Assembly: GCA_030549495.1 (NCBI GenBank)
Contig: JAUIRK010001051.1
Span: 558,001-622,000 of the forward strand
Length of the DNA: 64,000 nucleotides
Direction of reading: 5' to 3'
Source of the DNA: Nectonema munidae
Lineage: Eukaryota > Nematomorpha > Nectonematoida > Nectonematidae
Shown here: piece after piece, positions 15,501 through 25,756 of the stretch
How positions within the stretch are numbered: position 1 is the first letter of the stretch
Layout: each line of letters begins with the position of its first letter
Position numbers and translations under genes: made by a program
Notes under the pieces: model-generated
What the model was told of the DNA's origin: nothing
Seen by the model: only the letters and a program-made list of their open reading frames with translations
Database searches by the model: none

Positions 15501-18500
15501 ATTTATATTCAAAGTCATTGAAAAAAGCAGACGAAGATGAAATTACTTATGTTCCAAAATAGGAACATTGGTCGTAAATGGGTTAAAGCAGATGCTTAAA
15601 ATTCAAGTCCTTAAAAGCTTAGGCTACAAATTTTGTAAACAATTCCATTTTTCGTCAATACATTTTCAACAATAAATTGATCAAATATGATGTGAATAAG
15701 TAAAACGCAAGTAAGATTATTATTTATTCTTTACCAAATCAACATTGATGTTAAAGAAGCAGAAACCGATTTTATTTTATTATTAAGAACTCTTTTTTAA
15801 GATTATATTTTTACATGTTAAAATGTTTCTTTTTTTTATATACCGAAAAAAGTCTACACATTTATTATATGGTATGCAATGAGTGTACTTTTAGCTTTTT
15901 AAGTTTGAATATGCTGACCAAAACCAAGCTTATATAATTCTTAAAGTTATTAGTATATTTGTCAATATATTGTGATGTGATAACGCGAACAAAAAATCAT
16001 CTATTGCTATATATCTGAGTTTAGATCCCCTGCAATAAATTTGTAGGTCCACCCCTAAAGTCATAAACTTTATTAAAATAAGTCATACATTTCACTTGAA
16101 GAGTTCCGCTAAAATCCTGTAAATAAATTAATACTGTGAAAACATTTGAATAAAGTTAAAATGGCCTGCAAGCCTCCTTAACTTTTTTTTTAAATTAAAA
16201 AAATATATATTTCTTGAATTGTTGCAATCTCAAATTGAAGCGCACTCTACTCATATCTTCCATTTTATCATAAACGATTTGTCTATAATAGAATGGTGGT
16301 ACTGTGTTTTAGCGAATGAATAAAATTACGGCCATTGAGCAACTAACCATTACACCCTTGCCTATCATAAATAATATAGTTTTAACTTTAAGTTGGTGAG
16401 TTATTAAAATGAAAATCCATTTTGATCACCACCTCATCGTATTTCAGATAGCGTATGCCCTGAGTGGAGTCGTTCAGTCCATCAATTCGATGCCGCTGGC
16501 AAAGCTGATAGTTCACGCAAGCGGTTTTGGTAGCACTGCTTGCTCCATGTACACGGAAGAGAGCGAAAGCAGCTCGGAATTCGGCGCCTTTCATCTGTCG
16601 GGCCTGAAGTCAGGCTGTCGGTACTTAGTGTCCCCCAAGCTGGAGGGGGTGGGAGCCACTTCCTTGCTCTTGAGCACGCCAGGCTCTGTCACCGTGAGCG
16701 TCGGTGACGCAGACATCACCGGCATCAAGTTCAAAGTCGTTCTCAAAAGACAAAGGGAGTTTGACGTGTCTGGAAACGTAGTCCTGAATGATCCTTCCCA
16801 CTTGAAAACTCTCAAGGTACTCTTATATTAGTTGCATTGCAGTTTCAAAGGGCTAGGCAGAGAGATCAAGCATATAACAACAGAAGGCATATAGTAATGT
16901 AGCAGTGCTTGGTGTGTCCTTGGAATAGCCGCTTTCTTCGGATATTTTCTAAAAAGGAAGGTCCAATTATTTTATTGGCTACTAAATTAACTAGTTTTAT
17001 TTAGTTAGTTAGTTTATTCTATATAGATTTCTTATTGGATTTCAGTTGTGTCAATCATCGTCATCTATAAGCTTCACTCGTCGTTGTGTGCTTTTTCTCC
17101 TACATCTACAACCCCTGTTATTAGTATATGCCTTCACTATCTCCTATTAATATGAATCATGGATTAACCATACGCCTATTGATCGATTGTTTCTGTTATT
17201 TATGTGCAATACCTTCCACTTTTATATTTTAAAGAAAACTCCCTTATTGACGATGAAACAATACAAATTTCAGTTAAATTTTATTCACACAAATATTTCA
17301 GGTGACTCTTTCTACCATCATCGTGCATTATCAGGCGCGCAGGGAAAGAGTTATAACATTATTATATCTTAAGAAAATATGTATACTATAATTAATGTTT
17401 GAGATTTCAGTTCAAAGGTAGACATATAGTGAATTTATTATGCTCAGTACCACCATGCAAAACATATTTAGAATTTTTTGATATGTGTATGCTTTATTTT
17501 CCTTTTCACTATGTTCTTTTCTCTCTGTAAACTGTGAATGGAACTAAAATGCAAAATATGATTTGGTCCTTGAATATGCCTAGCGACCAGTGACCTTATC
17601 ACGTCTTCTACCTATGTAAAGCTTCTCACAATCATTACATTTAATTTTGTATACCACTCGATTATCATTTTTGCAGGATACATTTATTATCACAATTATC
17701 TGGGGGTGTGAGTAAGGTTGGTTAGATACCGGGTTTCGATAACTCAAGGTCTTGGGTTCGATCCCGCATCAAGCCTACTTTCCTCATAGTTCGATACAAG
17801 CGGCGCAATTGTGTCTTTTCGATGTAAAAACCCCACGGTACCTTTACCTATTGAGTTTTTTAACACTTGTCCCAGACTTGTATCATTATTATAGAATATT
17901 CTGAAATTTAGAGTAACACCAGCGTTTTTGAAAACCTCCTGCGTTTTCTATTTAATTTCAAACCCATTGCCACTAAGCGAAAGATAAATGTAGAAAGGCC
18001 TCGTTTTTAAACAAATTTATTTTCAACAGAAAAGTTATCAATTACTTTGTCCACCATGTTTTAGCGTATTTATTCACCCTCGCAAAAATATCCTTCAAGT
18101 TCCTTTCTAAGACTTACCTCGTTTGAACAAATATTTTAGCTCTTGTATCCTAGGTACTTTTGAAAAGTGTATTAATCAGAATTTCACAATATTCTGTATT
18201 GCTCGTCTTCTGAAATGTTTTCAATGTAAACGCTATACTTTTGTAGGTGTGCATGTATCCACTGCTCTCAACCACCGTCTCATCAACTGCTAAAGGCTGT
18301 TCTTCTTTCTCTTCTGGTTCTTTCTTTTTCACTCTTCCCAGTGTTCCACTGAACAATCGAGTAAGCTCTAAAAATTCACCCAATATATAATGTACCGCAA
18401 AACACGCCAAAAGTTGGCCACAATCTAAAAAGCAAGTTTTGCCATATTTATCGAGTACGAATAAATGTGCCTCAAGGAAGTAGTGAGATCAAATGAAACT

Positions 18501-20662
18501 TACTAATTGATATATGTTTTAAACAAATAATTTCTTGAATCCTTTTGTGCGACTTATTGCTATATTGACTAATTAGTCAATTATTGCTTATTGACTAAAT
18601 TAGTTTTGTGCGACTTATTGCTTATAGCGCCTCAACACATTGGCCGTTATAAATGATTATTGCGTTGCCAATTTGTAGCAGTGAGGGAAACATTCGAGAT
18701 TTGTTTAAGCATCGACCTCACGAACAGGAATGAGTGTGTGCGTCTGTGGTTGAGGCGGTGCGCGTGAATCATGGACATGCGATCACCAGTTTTCAAGTGC
18801 CTGCTTGAAGAAGCGCACGGAGGAGAATCAAATGCTTATTCATTATAAGTCAAACACAAGTACCTTGGTTTCCAAAAATACGAATAAACATCTTGACGGT
18901 TTTCTCCTTTTTCCGGAGAATTTATTCGAAATGTGTGCCCGCAATTTTATGATCATTTAGAAAAGATACTACTTCAGTTTATCTACAGTATAGCGATTAG
19001 CACACATTTTTACTTGTAGAGCAACAGATCATACACACACATGCACCGTTGAAAATATAGAAGGCAAAATAAAAAATGGAGAAATGAAATATGAAAAAGG
19101 CTTTTCATTCGACTGATTATAATTAGAATAATCATCAGCAATTTATTTTGCTCTGTGATTTTTGCATAAATATTCAATTTTTTCATACAAAAAATCAATA
19201 AAAGTTGCTTATCATAATTTTAAGAAATGAAATGTATTTTTTTTATCTTTCTCTCATTTTTGTTTCCTGCCTGTATTTGCAGACATACATTGTGCAGCTT
19301 GAATCATCCTTACCAACAACTCAATACACGTATGACCTTGACAAGCATGTGGTAAGCGCTGACCCCAATCTTGCTTCCTCGTTCACACATTTGACCTTGA
19401 CTTTCAAACCTAGTCTGGTTATTTTGAAAGAAGAAGTCAAAGCTACGGACATCATTTTTCTTTTCTTCCTCATTTTCATTTCTTTTGCAAGTAAAACGCT
19501 TAACTTCTTTAAATATGCGAAAAAATACTTTTAACTGCATCTCGAGTATAATTCCTCTAGATCCTTTTCTTTTATCTATTTAAAGCCATTTTTGATTTAT
19601 TTTTGGAATTAAAATTTTCCAATTACCTTTTTCTCATAAAGATGTAAGAATTTATAAAAAAATCAATCATCACACATTTTTATCAATTTAGAAGCATAAT
19701 TCTTCTTTAAACAACACAAATAAAATAACGCTGGGCAAAATTTGTCCGCTCAAGTGCGGGGGAGGGGGGCGTAAAGTGCCCCGCCCCCTATTTTTCTCAG
19801 ATATTAATAAGTTTTTATAAATATTTTTAATATTACATAAATATTTCAACTATGCTGAATTCAGTGGTGATGTCCATTTTTTATCAAAATCAATCAAACC
19901 TGTCAAAACATTGATTTATATTTGACAGCTCATCTCAAAAAGGAACTTTTTATTTAAATAATTATATAAAGTTTTTTACACATGTATACTCATTTTTAAA
20001 TATGCTGAATTCAGTGGTGATATTCATTTTTTATGAAAATCAATCAAACCTGTCAAAAATTGATCTAAATGTGACAGCTCATCTCAAAAAAGAACTTTAG
20101 TTTTTGATCACTATAAATAATCAATTACTTTTTATACATTTAAATAAACAACTTTTTCTTTTGTAGACCATAAATATTCTAGATTTATTATATTTACAAA
20201 AGCAATATCATAGCTTTTGCAAAGTTTAAAATTTTCTACATGTTCTATCTTTTCAGAGATATTTTATTTTAGAATTTAGTGCAAGCTTTGCCTGATTAAA
20301 TTTGAGCCTTTTCAATTTATTGATATTTTTATATAAAGTTTTTTTCTTCCAATTTTAAAGTTATTGTTGTTAGTTTACAAAATGTGGTATCATTCATTTG
20401 TGATATATCTCTTTTATTTTTAGTATTTAACTTCACAACTCTATTGAGTAGCTTGAGTAAAATCTTGGAAACAACTCTCTTTCTGTTGGATGTTGTTAAG
20501 CAAAGTTTCGTGTCTGTTTTTTCCAAAATTGATGCGAATCCACTGGACACAGTTTCTCCCAACTTTGATTCCTCCCTGACATATGGCTCTTCACCAAACT
20601 TTTCTTCCTTTTCAACGATTCCTCCAAACAAATATAAAAACAAACTTAAAAAAAATTCCTAA
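557..20662 (+). CDS. NOMO: NOMO (nodal modulator, BOS complex subunit), C-terminal 887 residues in 12 exons; 5' end outside window
   Basis: NOMO is a large ER membrane protein with a lumenal array of beta-sandwich repeats; it works with TMEM147 and nicalin (BOS complex) in the multipass translocon. Exons read here: 557-827, 2776-2923, 5026-5180, 5535-5763, 6188-6553, 7833-8034, 11794-11911, 13652-13897, 16448-16816, 18247-18360, 19283-19490, 20424-20662. Every junction is GT-AG and the phases join without a break (2665 nt, stop TAA 20660). Landmarks matching the vertebrate protein as I remember it: FEICG at the first exon, QFFANISGDVSCL, FPGKY, NWCW, CLTKPGVYRV, KPMMREYSFHPPS, AYALSGVV, FDVSGNVV, SSLPTTQYTYDL. 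A hydrophobic stretch (DIIFLFFLIFISFA) near the end is the C-terminal membrane anchor, followed by a Ser/Asn-rich, Lys-ending tail longer than the human one. About 330 N-terminal residues are missing upstream. Exons at 5026 and 18247 are small and would be missed by ORF length filters. Confidence 0.93.
828..2775. other. NOMO intron; possible hAT-type end
   Basis: AT-rich intron without coding signal. The string TTTGACACCCCTG at 2039-2051 reads on the other strand as CAGGGGTGTCAAA, the usual outer end of Charlie-like hAT elements. No partner end was found, so this is a weak remnant. Confidence 0.35.
3905..4125. other. Possible pogo/Tigger terminus running into G/T homopolymer tract, probably damaged sequence
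   Basis: The intron sequence TACAGTCAAACCTGTTTAATGG at about 3908-3929 resembles the outer end of Tigger-type pogo elements. It runs directly into about 190 bases made almost only of long G and T runs (roughly 3945-4115), quite unlike the surrounding A/T-mixed DNA. I read this as a transposon end followed by poor consensus sequence rather than real biology. Confidence 0.4.
4843..4985 (+). repeat. tRNA-Ile-like SINE, copy 1
   Basis: First of five copies of one family in the window. The 5' part looks like a tRNA: an A-box-like segment around GTAAGGTTGGTTAGAT and a B box GGTTCGATC in the segment CAAGGTCTTGGGTTCGATC. A unique 3' part follows, ending in AAAACACCCCAC. It lies in the NOMO intron between 2923 and 5026. 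This copy has lost the GGTACC-type end seen in the others. Confidence 0.8.
11186..11274. repeat. Tandem duplication, 2 x 44-45 bp
   Basis: Two adjacent nearly identical units beginning AGTTTTAGTTTTTGTTG and ending TTTAAAATTTG, at 11186-11230 and 11231-11274. They differ by one T in a T run. The duplication is in the long NOMO intron 8035-11793 and has no visible function. Confidence 0.85.
11481..11632 (+). repeat. tRNA-Ile-like SINE, copy 2
   Basis: Same family as at 4843, with the segment CTCAAGGTCTTGGGTTCGAT (B box) and the 3' end ACACCCCACGGTATCTTTACC. The TTTACC motif is repeated at the end, suggesting a short tandem tail instead of poly(A). It lies about 160 bp before the NOMO exon at 11794. 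Confidence 0.85.
13898..16447. other. NOMO intron; contains a piggyBac-type MITE
   Basis: AT-rich intron. Apart from the MITE at 15453-15582 no feature was recognised. The open frame at 14171-14395 is lysine- and asparagine-rich and looks like chance in AT-rich DNA. Confidence 0.4.
15453..15582. mobile_element. piggyBac-type MITE, copy A (130 bp) at TTAA
   Basis: The element is flanked by TTAA at 15449-15452 and 15583-15586 and has CCCATTTA / TAAATGGG inverted ends. The TTAA target and CCC...GGG ends are hallmarks of the piggyBac superfamily. One end carries ATGTTCC and GGAACAT around a short spacer, a perfect 7-bp hairpin. It is non-coding. A relative in the opposite orientation lies at 23263-23376. 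Confidence 0.75.
16817..18246. other. NOMO intron; SINE copy 3 inside
   Basis: No exon was found here other than the small one that ends the intron at 18247. The open frame at 17187-17372 has no resemblance to NOMO. The SINE at 17701 is the only clear element. Confidence 0.4.
17701..17848 (+). repeat. tRNA-Ile-like SINE, copy 3
   Basis: A well-preserved copy: tRNA-like head GTGAGTAAGGTTGGTTAG, B box GGTTCGATCCC, then GCATCAAGCC and the family-specific 3' part ending CCCCACGGTACCTTTACC. It resembles tRNA-Ile in the segment GATAACTCAAGGTC (compare ATAACGCCAAGGTC in animal tRNA-Ile). Confidence 0.87.
19850..20098. repeat. Duplicated ~100-bp module with inverted CTGTCAAA core
   Basis: Two diverged copies (about 19850-19948 and 19999-20098), both starting TATGCTGAATTCAGTGGTGAT and ending GACAGCTCATCTCAAAAA. 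Each contains CTGTCAAA followed 15-20 bases later by TTGACAG or TGACAG, an inverted pair. They lie in the last NOMO intron (19491-20423). No coding potential; the family was not recognised. Confidence 0.75.
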
Positions 20663-20673
20663 TTATCATCATC

Positions 20674-20679
20674 AATAAA
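20674..20679 (+). terminator. NOMO polyadenylation signal AATAAA
   Basis: AATAAA begins 11 bases after the NOMO stop codon, implying a very short 3'UTR. It is the first hexamer after the stop. Confidence 0.6.
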
Positions 20680-20756
20680 AAGCTTTTCTTTTTCCTCGTA
20701 CACTTTTGAATTCTTCTCTTTAGCGCAAAGTTTAATCTTCTTGATACGAGGCAATA

Positions 20757-20900
20757 GAGGTACCGTGGGGTGTTTTCATCGAAAGCGCACAATTGCGTCG
20801 CTTATATCTAACTATGAAGAAAGCAGGCTTGATGCAGAATCGAACCCACGACCTTGAGTTATCGAAAAACAGTATCTAACCAACCTTACTCACGCGCCCA
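20757..20900 (-). repeat. tRNA-Ile-like SINE, copy 4
   Basis: Reverse-oriented copy: on + it starts GGTACCGTGGGGTGTTTTCAT and ends CAACCTTACTCACGCGCCC, with the inverted B box GAATCGAACCC. It sits just downstream of NOMO, between NOMO and SSR3. Confidence 0.85.
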
Positions 20901-22382
20901 TATATACGTGCATATACGAGGCAATAACTATAATTACTTCATCAATTTTTATATGTACAAATATAACTTCCAAACATTTCGTATCGTAGAACGCCTGCTC
21001 AAAGTGCATTAGTTTTGCGTGATCTCCAAGATCTCAACTTATATACAAAATTCTATTGAAAAAATGCAAACGATCAATCTTCAAAATTCTGGTCCAGAAT
21101 GAGAAAAGGAAAGAACTTGGTAGTAAATGACAACCTATATTCTATGGAAAAAAGTTATGGTAACTCTTGACATAAATTTGTCAAGGACTTGGGTATCCTT
21201 TAGACAAGAAAGAACTATTGTCTTAATCACCGAATATTGAGTCTTTCAAAAAAGATCACCGTAAACAAGAAGCTTCTCAATTAAGAATGGAAAATATTTG
21301 AAAATTTATCTTCTCAGCTAAAATTACAATCAATAGACTAATATAGGACATCCAAAAATTTTCAGACGTCTAGAGTTACGACAACTCTAACAGATGCCAA
21401 ATATGTAAAAATCGGTCAGTGAGATTCTTAAATTCAAAAATTGCGCATTATGGGATAAAAAAATACCATAATCGCACATTCTTTTATTTAAAGCTCAACC
21501 AAATCTTGAATTCTGGACAATAAGTTATCATTCAGCATTTTACTGGTTGAAATCCTAACTTCATTAAATTCTATTTTTTAAAAAGTAATAAAATATTTAT
21601 TTATATACAGTGACAAAATATTTTCTGAAAAAATTGCATATCTGAATTCCATTTTTGTCAAAAAGTTTTTTTGCTTTCGTGTGGAAGAAAGTCTTTTATA
21701 TGATGCCGAGCTTTATAGCATGCAAGCAATGTGTACTAACGTATATATTTGCGCAAATGCATTAAAATTATCCATCATTTAAATCTTTCATTCTTTATGA
21801 AATAAGGGAAATTGTTCGGAGCGCCAAATGAAATTGTCTTAATTTTATGGGTTTCACACAAATTTGACTTTACTTTTAAATTTGAACGTATTTTGAAATA
21901 TGTATCGTGTTTTTTTGGATATCTATACGCGTAAGAATTCTGCGAGCACACCATTCCAATCTTAGCATGTCTTTAAAAAGTCCGCGCACTGCATAAGGTA
22001 AATTTTTGTTTGATCCCAACACCAACTGGTTATATATTTTACATATCAGACTTGTGATCTTTAGGACTAAAGGTAACTTCGTTATCGCTTCCATTACTTT
22101 ATTCTGGATAGGGATATTTCATCAAATATTCTGTGCATTGATAGCGCAAAACTTAAAGTAAAGCTACTCATTAATTATTATTAGTAAACCAGTGTCGCAT
22201 CAAATAAAAAAATGTGATTTGGAGTTATACAAAAACTTAGTGAAAGATCAGCAGATGATACTTTTTCTAGAAGGCGGGCATTCAGTGCTAAGAACGAGAT
22301 AAATTATTTGCATACAACCTCTCTTCCTACTACCACGCGCATGAATAGAAACAAAATGGTTGGGAAATCACAAAAAGTAGGC
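20901..22382. other. Intergenic region between NOMO and SSR3
   Basis: The two genes converge on this stretch. It holds no gene-like signal; the frame at 21876-22094 on the - strand is unconvincing. Confidence 0.4.
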
Positions 22383-22388
22383 TTTATT
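22383..22388 (-). terminator. SSR3 polyadenylation signal AATAAA
   Basis: TTTATT on + is AATAAA on the coding strand, 27 bases after the SSR3 stop codon (22416-22418). Confidence 0.6.
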
Positions 22389-22415
22389 GAAAAAGATAAT
22401 AAGGAAAGGGGTTGC

Positions 22416-22952
22416 TCAGCGCGAGCTCGTCGAAAAGAGGGCGACAGCAGCACACGCGAGGCCCGAAGAGAAAGTGTAGTTGGCGAAGGGACTCAGTCTG
22501 CTGAAGAGATAGAAAGAGCAGAAGATGACGATGAAGAGATAGAGCGCGTTGTTGAAGAAAATGGAGAAGGTTGTAGCTTCGTAGTCTGCAACTTCGTTCT
22601 TCTTCCACAAGATCCTTTCTTCCTTCTCTTTCTTCAGCATCTTCTTGTCATCGGAAAACGTTCGGTTAATTTCGGCAGCCACCGCCTCATGTCTCTTCTG
22701 GGCGATCTTGTGCTTGAGAACGAATTTCACGTTCTGGTACGCGTACGAGATGGCGAAGGTGAGGGGAATCACGAAGATGGCGAACAGCGCGAGCAGCTGC
22801 CTTGGTTCAATCTGGTGGATGCGCCAAAAGAGCCACAACGGGATGGTGGAGATGATGAAGGCGTTGCTGTAAAAGAGCGCGGAAGACTTGGTCGACACGG
22901 ATCTACTGTAGTCCTTCAACAGAGTTTCTTCTTCCTTCGTCAATTTTACCAT
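22416..22952 (-). CDS. SSR3: SSR3, translocon-associated protein subunit gamma (TRAP-gamma), 178 aa, single coding exon
   Basis: TRAP is an ER membrane complex bound to the Sec61 translocon that helps signal-sequence insertion; gamma is its four-span subunit. Strong matches to the vertebrate protein: SRSVSTKSSALFYSNAF (residues 16-32), NVKFVLKHKIAQKR (74-87) and KEKEERILWKKNEVADYEAT (about 108-127), the family's most conserved cytosolic segment. Membrane segments are visible at about 27-44, 54-72, 135-151 and 158-175. Length is close to the usual 185 residues. The start is a true ATG (22950-22952), and CCCCTTTACAG, a splice-acceptor-like string, ends 3 bases before it. The coding region has no intron. 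The gene converges with NOMO. Confidence 0.95.
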   Translation of the reverse strand: MVKLTKEEETLLKDYSRSVSTKSSALFYSNAFIISTIPLWLFWRIHQIEPRQLLALFAIFVIPLTFAISYAYQNVKFVLKHKIAQKRHEAVAAEINRTFSDDKKMLKKEKEERILWKKNEVADYEATTFSIFFNNALYLFIVIFCSFYLFSRLSPFANYTFSSGLACAAVALFSTSSR

Positions 22953-22955
22953 TTT

Positions 22956-22972
22956 CTGTAAAGGGGCATCAG
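22956..22972 (-). promoter_or_regulatory. Splice acceptor-like site 3 nt before SSR3 ATG
   Basis: On the - strand the sequence reads GATGCCCCTTTACAG then AAA and the SSR3 ATG. This pyrimidine-rich AG so close to the start codon fits either a 5'UTR intron or a spliced-leader trans-splice acceptor. The site is inferred from sequence shape only. Confidence 0.5.
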
Positions 22973-24300
22973 AAAAATGTATTTCTTATTGCAAATCAAG
23001 ATTTTGGAGCCGGTAAAAGCCGGACTCAAGCTCTAGGAAATGTTTGCAATCAATACATAATACAAAATGAATACGTAGGTTTTAACTAATTGTCCGTGCC
23101 ACACAAAATCCTTTATTATTACACTTTTTCAGTACACAAACTTAAAACTTTATCTTTTTTATTCAAGGATTCTCGCTCCAAAATCTTGAAAACTTAAGTA
23201 TTTACTGCAAATCTTAGTAAATTTCTACTAAGAGACCCACAAGTACTAGTCTGTTTTATTAACCCATTTACGACCAATGTTCCTATTTTGGAACATAAGT
23301 AATTTCCTTCTCCGCCTCTTTTTTTCAAAAATTTAAAAAAAAATCGTCGGTTTTTTAAAATCTTTTTTGTTAAGGGTTAATTTAAAACAAAAACCACTAA
23401 TCAGTTAACTAACAAATTAGCTTACACACATTAACTAGCTAGATAGTATAGTGAATTAGTTAAAAACAAATGCGACCCAAAGTCTACAATTTTTTTCTAG
23501 CTATAAATAAACGAGTTTTTTGTGACAACTTTCTCTTGGCATACTTCGTATTTGCTAAATTATGAATATTCATTCAAGCAAATCGGAATACCTTCAACCA
23601 ATAAAATTGACGGATCGTAATTACTCTCTGATAAACCCCAATGAGAAAAGGGACTACATATTTACACAATGTTTTTAAGCGAGGCTCGAAGCTAAAAACA
23701 ATATAAAAGAAAAAAGAAGATAAAAAGACACCACACTACCAAAACTAATAATAATGATTTACTGTCACGATTTGATGTTTCAACCAATAAGAATAATATA
23801 TTAGGCTGACTACGGAATTACTTTAAATATACTCATAAAAAAAATATCAAGCATGAAATTAATGAGTTCAGTTATTTCTATCATCAAAAGCAAAGATACA
23901 AGTGCATTAATTAATTTGAAAATACGAATGCAAATACTTTTTTAATAAACTTAAAGATGCTGCTTACACACGTGTTATAGCTTGGCTATAAATATATAGA
24001 TGATTTCAATCAATTCGATATACACAATAGTTATAGCTCAGCTTCACTGATAAACGCAAATTCTCTTAAGTCAATTCTGAGTTGCTTTTATTGATATCCT
24101 GTCATGTATGATATGATAAGTCATAGTCTTGTATTATTTATCATTACATCTTACAAAATAACACAAATACAACTGATCCAACCCTGCTCATTATTAATAG
24201 ATATTTTGAGTGAAATAATTCATAATAAATTTGGACATTGAAATTTTATGAGTAATCCAGAAGTGTCTAAGTTTTTAGCGGAATTAGCATTCCAATATAT
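22973..24300. other. Intergenic region upstream of SSR3
   Basis: AT-rich non-coding DNA with one MITE at 23263. No other gene or repeat family was recognised. Confidence 0.4.
23263..23376. mobile_element. piggyBac-type MITE, copy B (114 bp) at TTAA
   Basis: TTAA at 23259-23262 and 23377-23380 flanks ends CCCATTTACGACC and AAGGG. The subterminal hairpin ATGTTCC-tatttt-GGAACAT is identical to that of the copy at 15453-15582, in inverted orientation. Non-coding. Confidence 0.75.
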
Positions 24301-24312
24301 AGCACCATCTCA

Positions 24313-24328
24313 GGGGCGCACATCCTCA
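24313..24328 (+). repeat. CAGGGGCGCACATCC motif, first of two
   Basis: CAGGGGCGCACATCC occurs here and again near 24770 in the same orientation, each followed by a G-rich run. It looks like the outer end of a hAT-type repeat, but no opposite end was matched. Confidence 0.4.
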
Positions 24329-24769
24329 AAATTATTGGGGGGCTGAATTTTTTGTTGCAATTTTCAAAGTTACTGCTCTGGAAATACCACGGGAGACCAA
24401 ATATTCAAGCAATCCTAGAGTGTATTCAGCGCATACCTAAAGTCCTAAATTTATAAGACTACTTTATATTTTTTTTTACAAAATTGGTAATTTAAATACT
24501 ATACTTCCAGCGAAAATATTTTAATTAAATTTGCATATCGCATATACACTAGTTTAAAAAAATCCAAAATTGTTAGGGAACGAATAGGTTTTTCATTTGA
24601 AAATGAAGTAGTCTATCAGGCACACTACAGGAATTGATGAAAGGATATTTGATTGATAGAGAAAACAAATAACTGAAGATTGAAGAGTTTTATATGAGTG
24701 AATGTAGTCTGATGGAAAAGAGTCTACTAGAAAACCTGCGATATTTATATGAAAAAAATGTGATTGATT

Positions 24770-24786
24770 CAGGGGCGCACATCCAT
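24770..24786 (+). repeat. CAGGGGCGCACATCC motif, second of two
   Basis: Repeat of the motif at 24313, followed by ATTGGAGGGGGCGAAC. A related string, CAGGGGAGCAGGGGCC, is found on the opposite strand near 42815-42830. Confidence 0.4.
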
Positions 24787-24984
24787 TGGAGGGGGCGAAC
24801 TTTTAAGCGTCTTCCAAAAAAGACAACAAATTTTTCTGAATTCCTACTCCTCTTTTGTCTATTCTATTTCATTCTTAGTTAAGCATAAAAAATGAAAAAA
24901 TGTTTTATTGAGAAAAATAAATAAAAAAAAAACAAACATCCAAATTACATAACTTTTCTGAGGTAATTTCTTCAGAGTCCATCC

Positions 24985-25756
24985 AAAAGGTTGGATGGAC
25001 CAGAACCTTTTAAAAGACTGGGTCAATCAAGTATGGGATTCCAGACCTGGCAGCTTGCTGAAGAAACCTTCCATTTTAGTCCTGGACAGTTTCAGGTGCC
25101 ACAAGACAGCAGAAGTTCTGCAGCAGCTGAAAAATCTCAAGACCACACCAGCTATTATCCCAGGAGGTCTTACCTCTGTCCTGCAGCCACTGGATGTCTC
25201 GGTTATTCGTCCTTTCAAGGAGAGGATGAGGAAGAAATGGACTGAGTGGATGGCTACCGGAAACCAAGCAAGGACCCCCACGGACGACTGAAAAGGGTTG
25301 ATCTACCAACCATCTGTACTTGGATTGTAGAGTCCAGGAAGGACATCCCTACATCTTGTATCACAAATGGGTTTTTGAAGTGTGTGATTTCAAACAAACT
25401 TGATGGGACACAGGATGAGTTTTTGTGGGAGAACAGGGATGATGTGAGTGTTGAGGAGGAAGCTGAGGAAGTTGAACTTTATTATGACTCTACTGATGCA
25501 GTTACCCTATCCCAGTAGGAGTATGACAACATGTTTGGTTCTAGTTCAGATGAAGAAGACTTTGATCAATTTTAAATTTAATAAACTGTATTGACATTTC
25601 TTTGTATATATTTATGTATGATTATGAGAAGTATGATTGTGGATTGAATATAACAATGCGGTAAAAAACTTTATTTCTTATATTTGTTTATAGGCCGCAC
25701 CCGCAAATTGATGGAAAATTCCCAGTAAAAAAGTGCGGCTTATAGATAATTAAAGT
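24985..25756 (+). mobile_element. pogo/Tigger transposon fragment (C-terminal transposase plus 3' end)
   Basis: Two overlapping frames encode the end of a DDE transposase of the pogo (jerky/Tigger) group: KPSILVLDSFRCHKT (second catalytic D region), IIPGGLTSVLQPLDVSVIRP, then FKERMRKKWTEWM, continuing in another frame with ITNGFLKCVISNKLDG and an acidic tail ending DEEDFDQF. One frame change near 25290 and an in-frame stop near 25516 break it; the N-terminal DNA-binding half is absent. The 3' end contains GGCCGCACCCGC and GTGCGGCTTATAG at 25692-25745, the kind of ends seen in such elements. It lies between POLR2H and SSR3. Confidence 0.8.

Noticed and set aside
17280-17345. Candidate NOMO exon after ATATTTCAG
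   Set aside because: Its translation does not align, while the exon at 18247-18360 aligns and keeps phase on both sides.
19310-19540. - strand frame opposite the NOMO exon at 19283
   Set aside because: Shadow; the + strand reading matches NOMO and splices in phase.
22308-22961. 217-aa open frame on + strand over SSR3
   Set aside because: It is the antisense shadow of SSR3, highly charged, with no family resemblance; SSR3 on the - strand is unmistakable.
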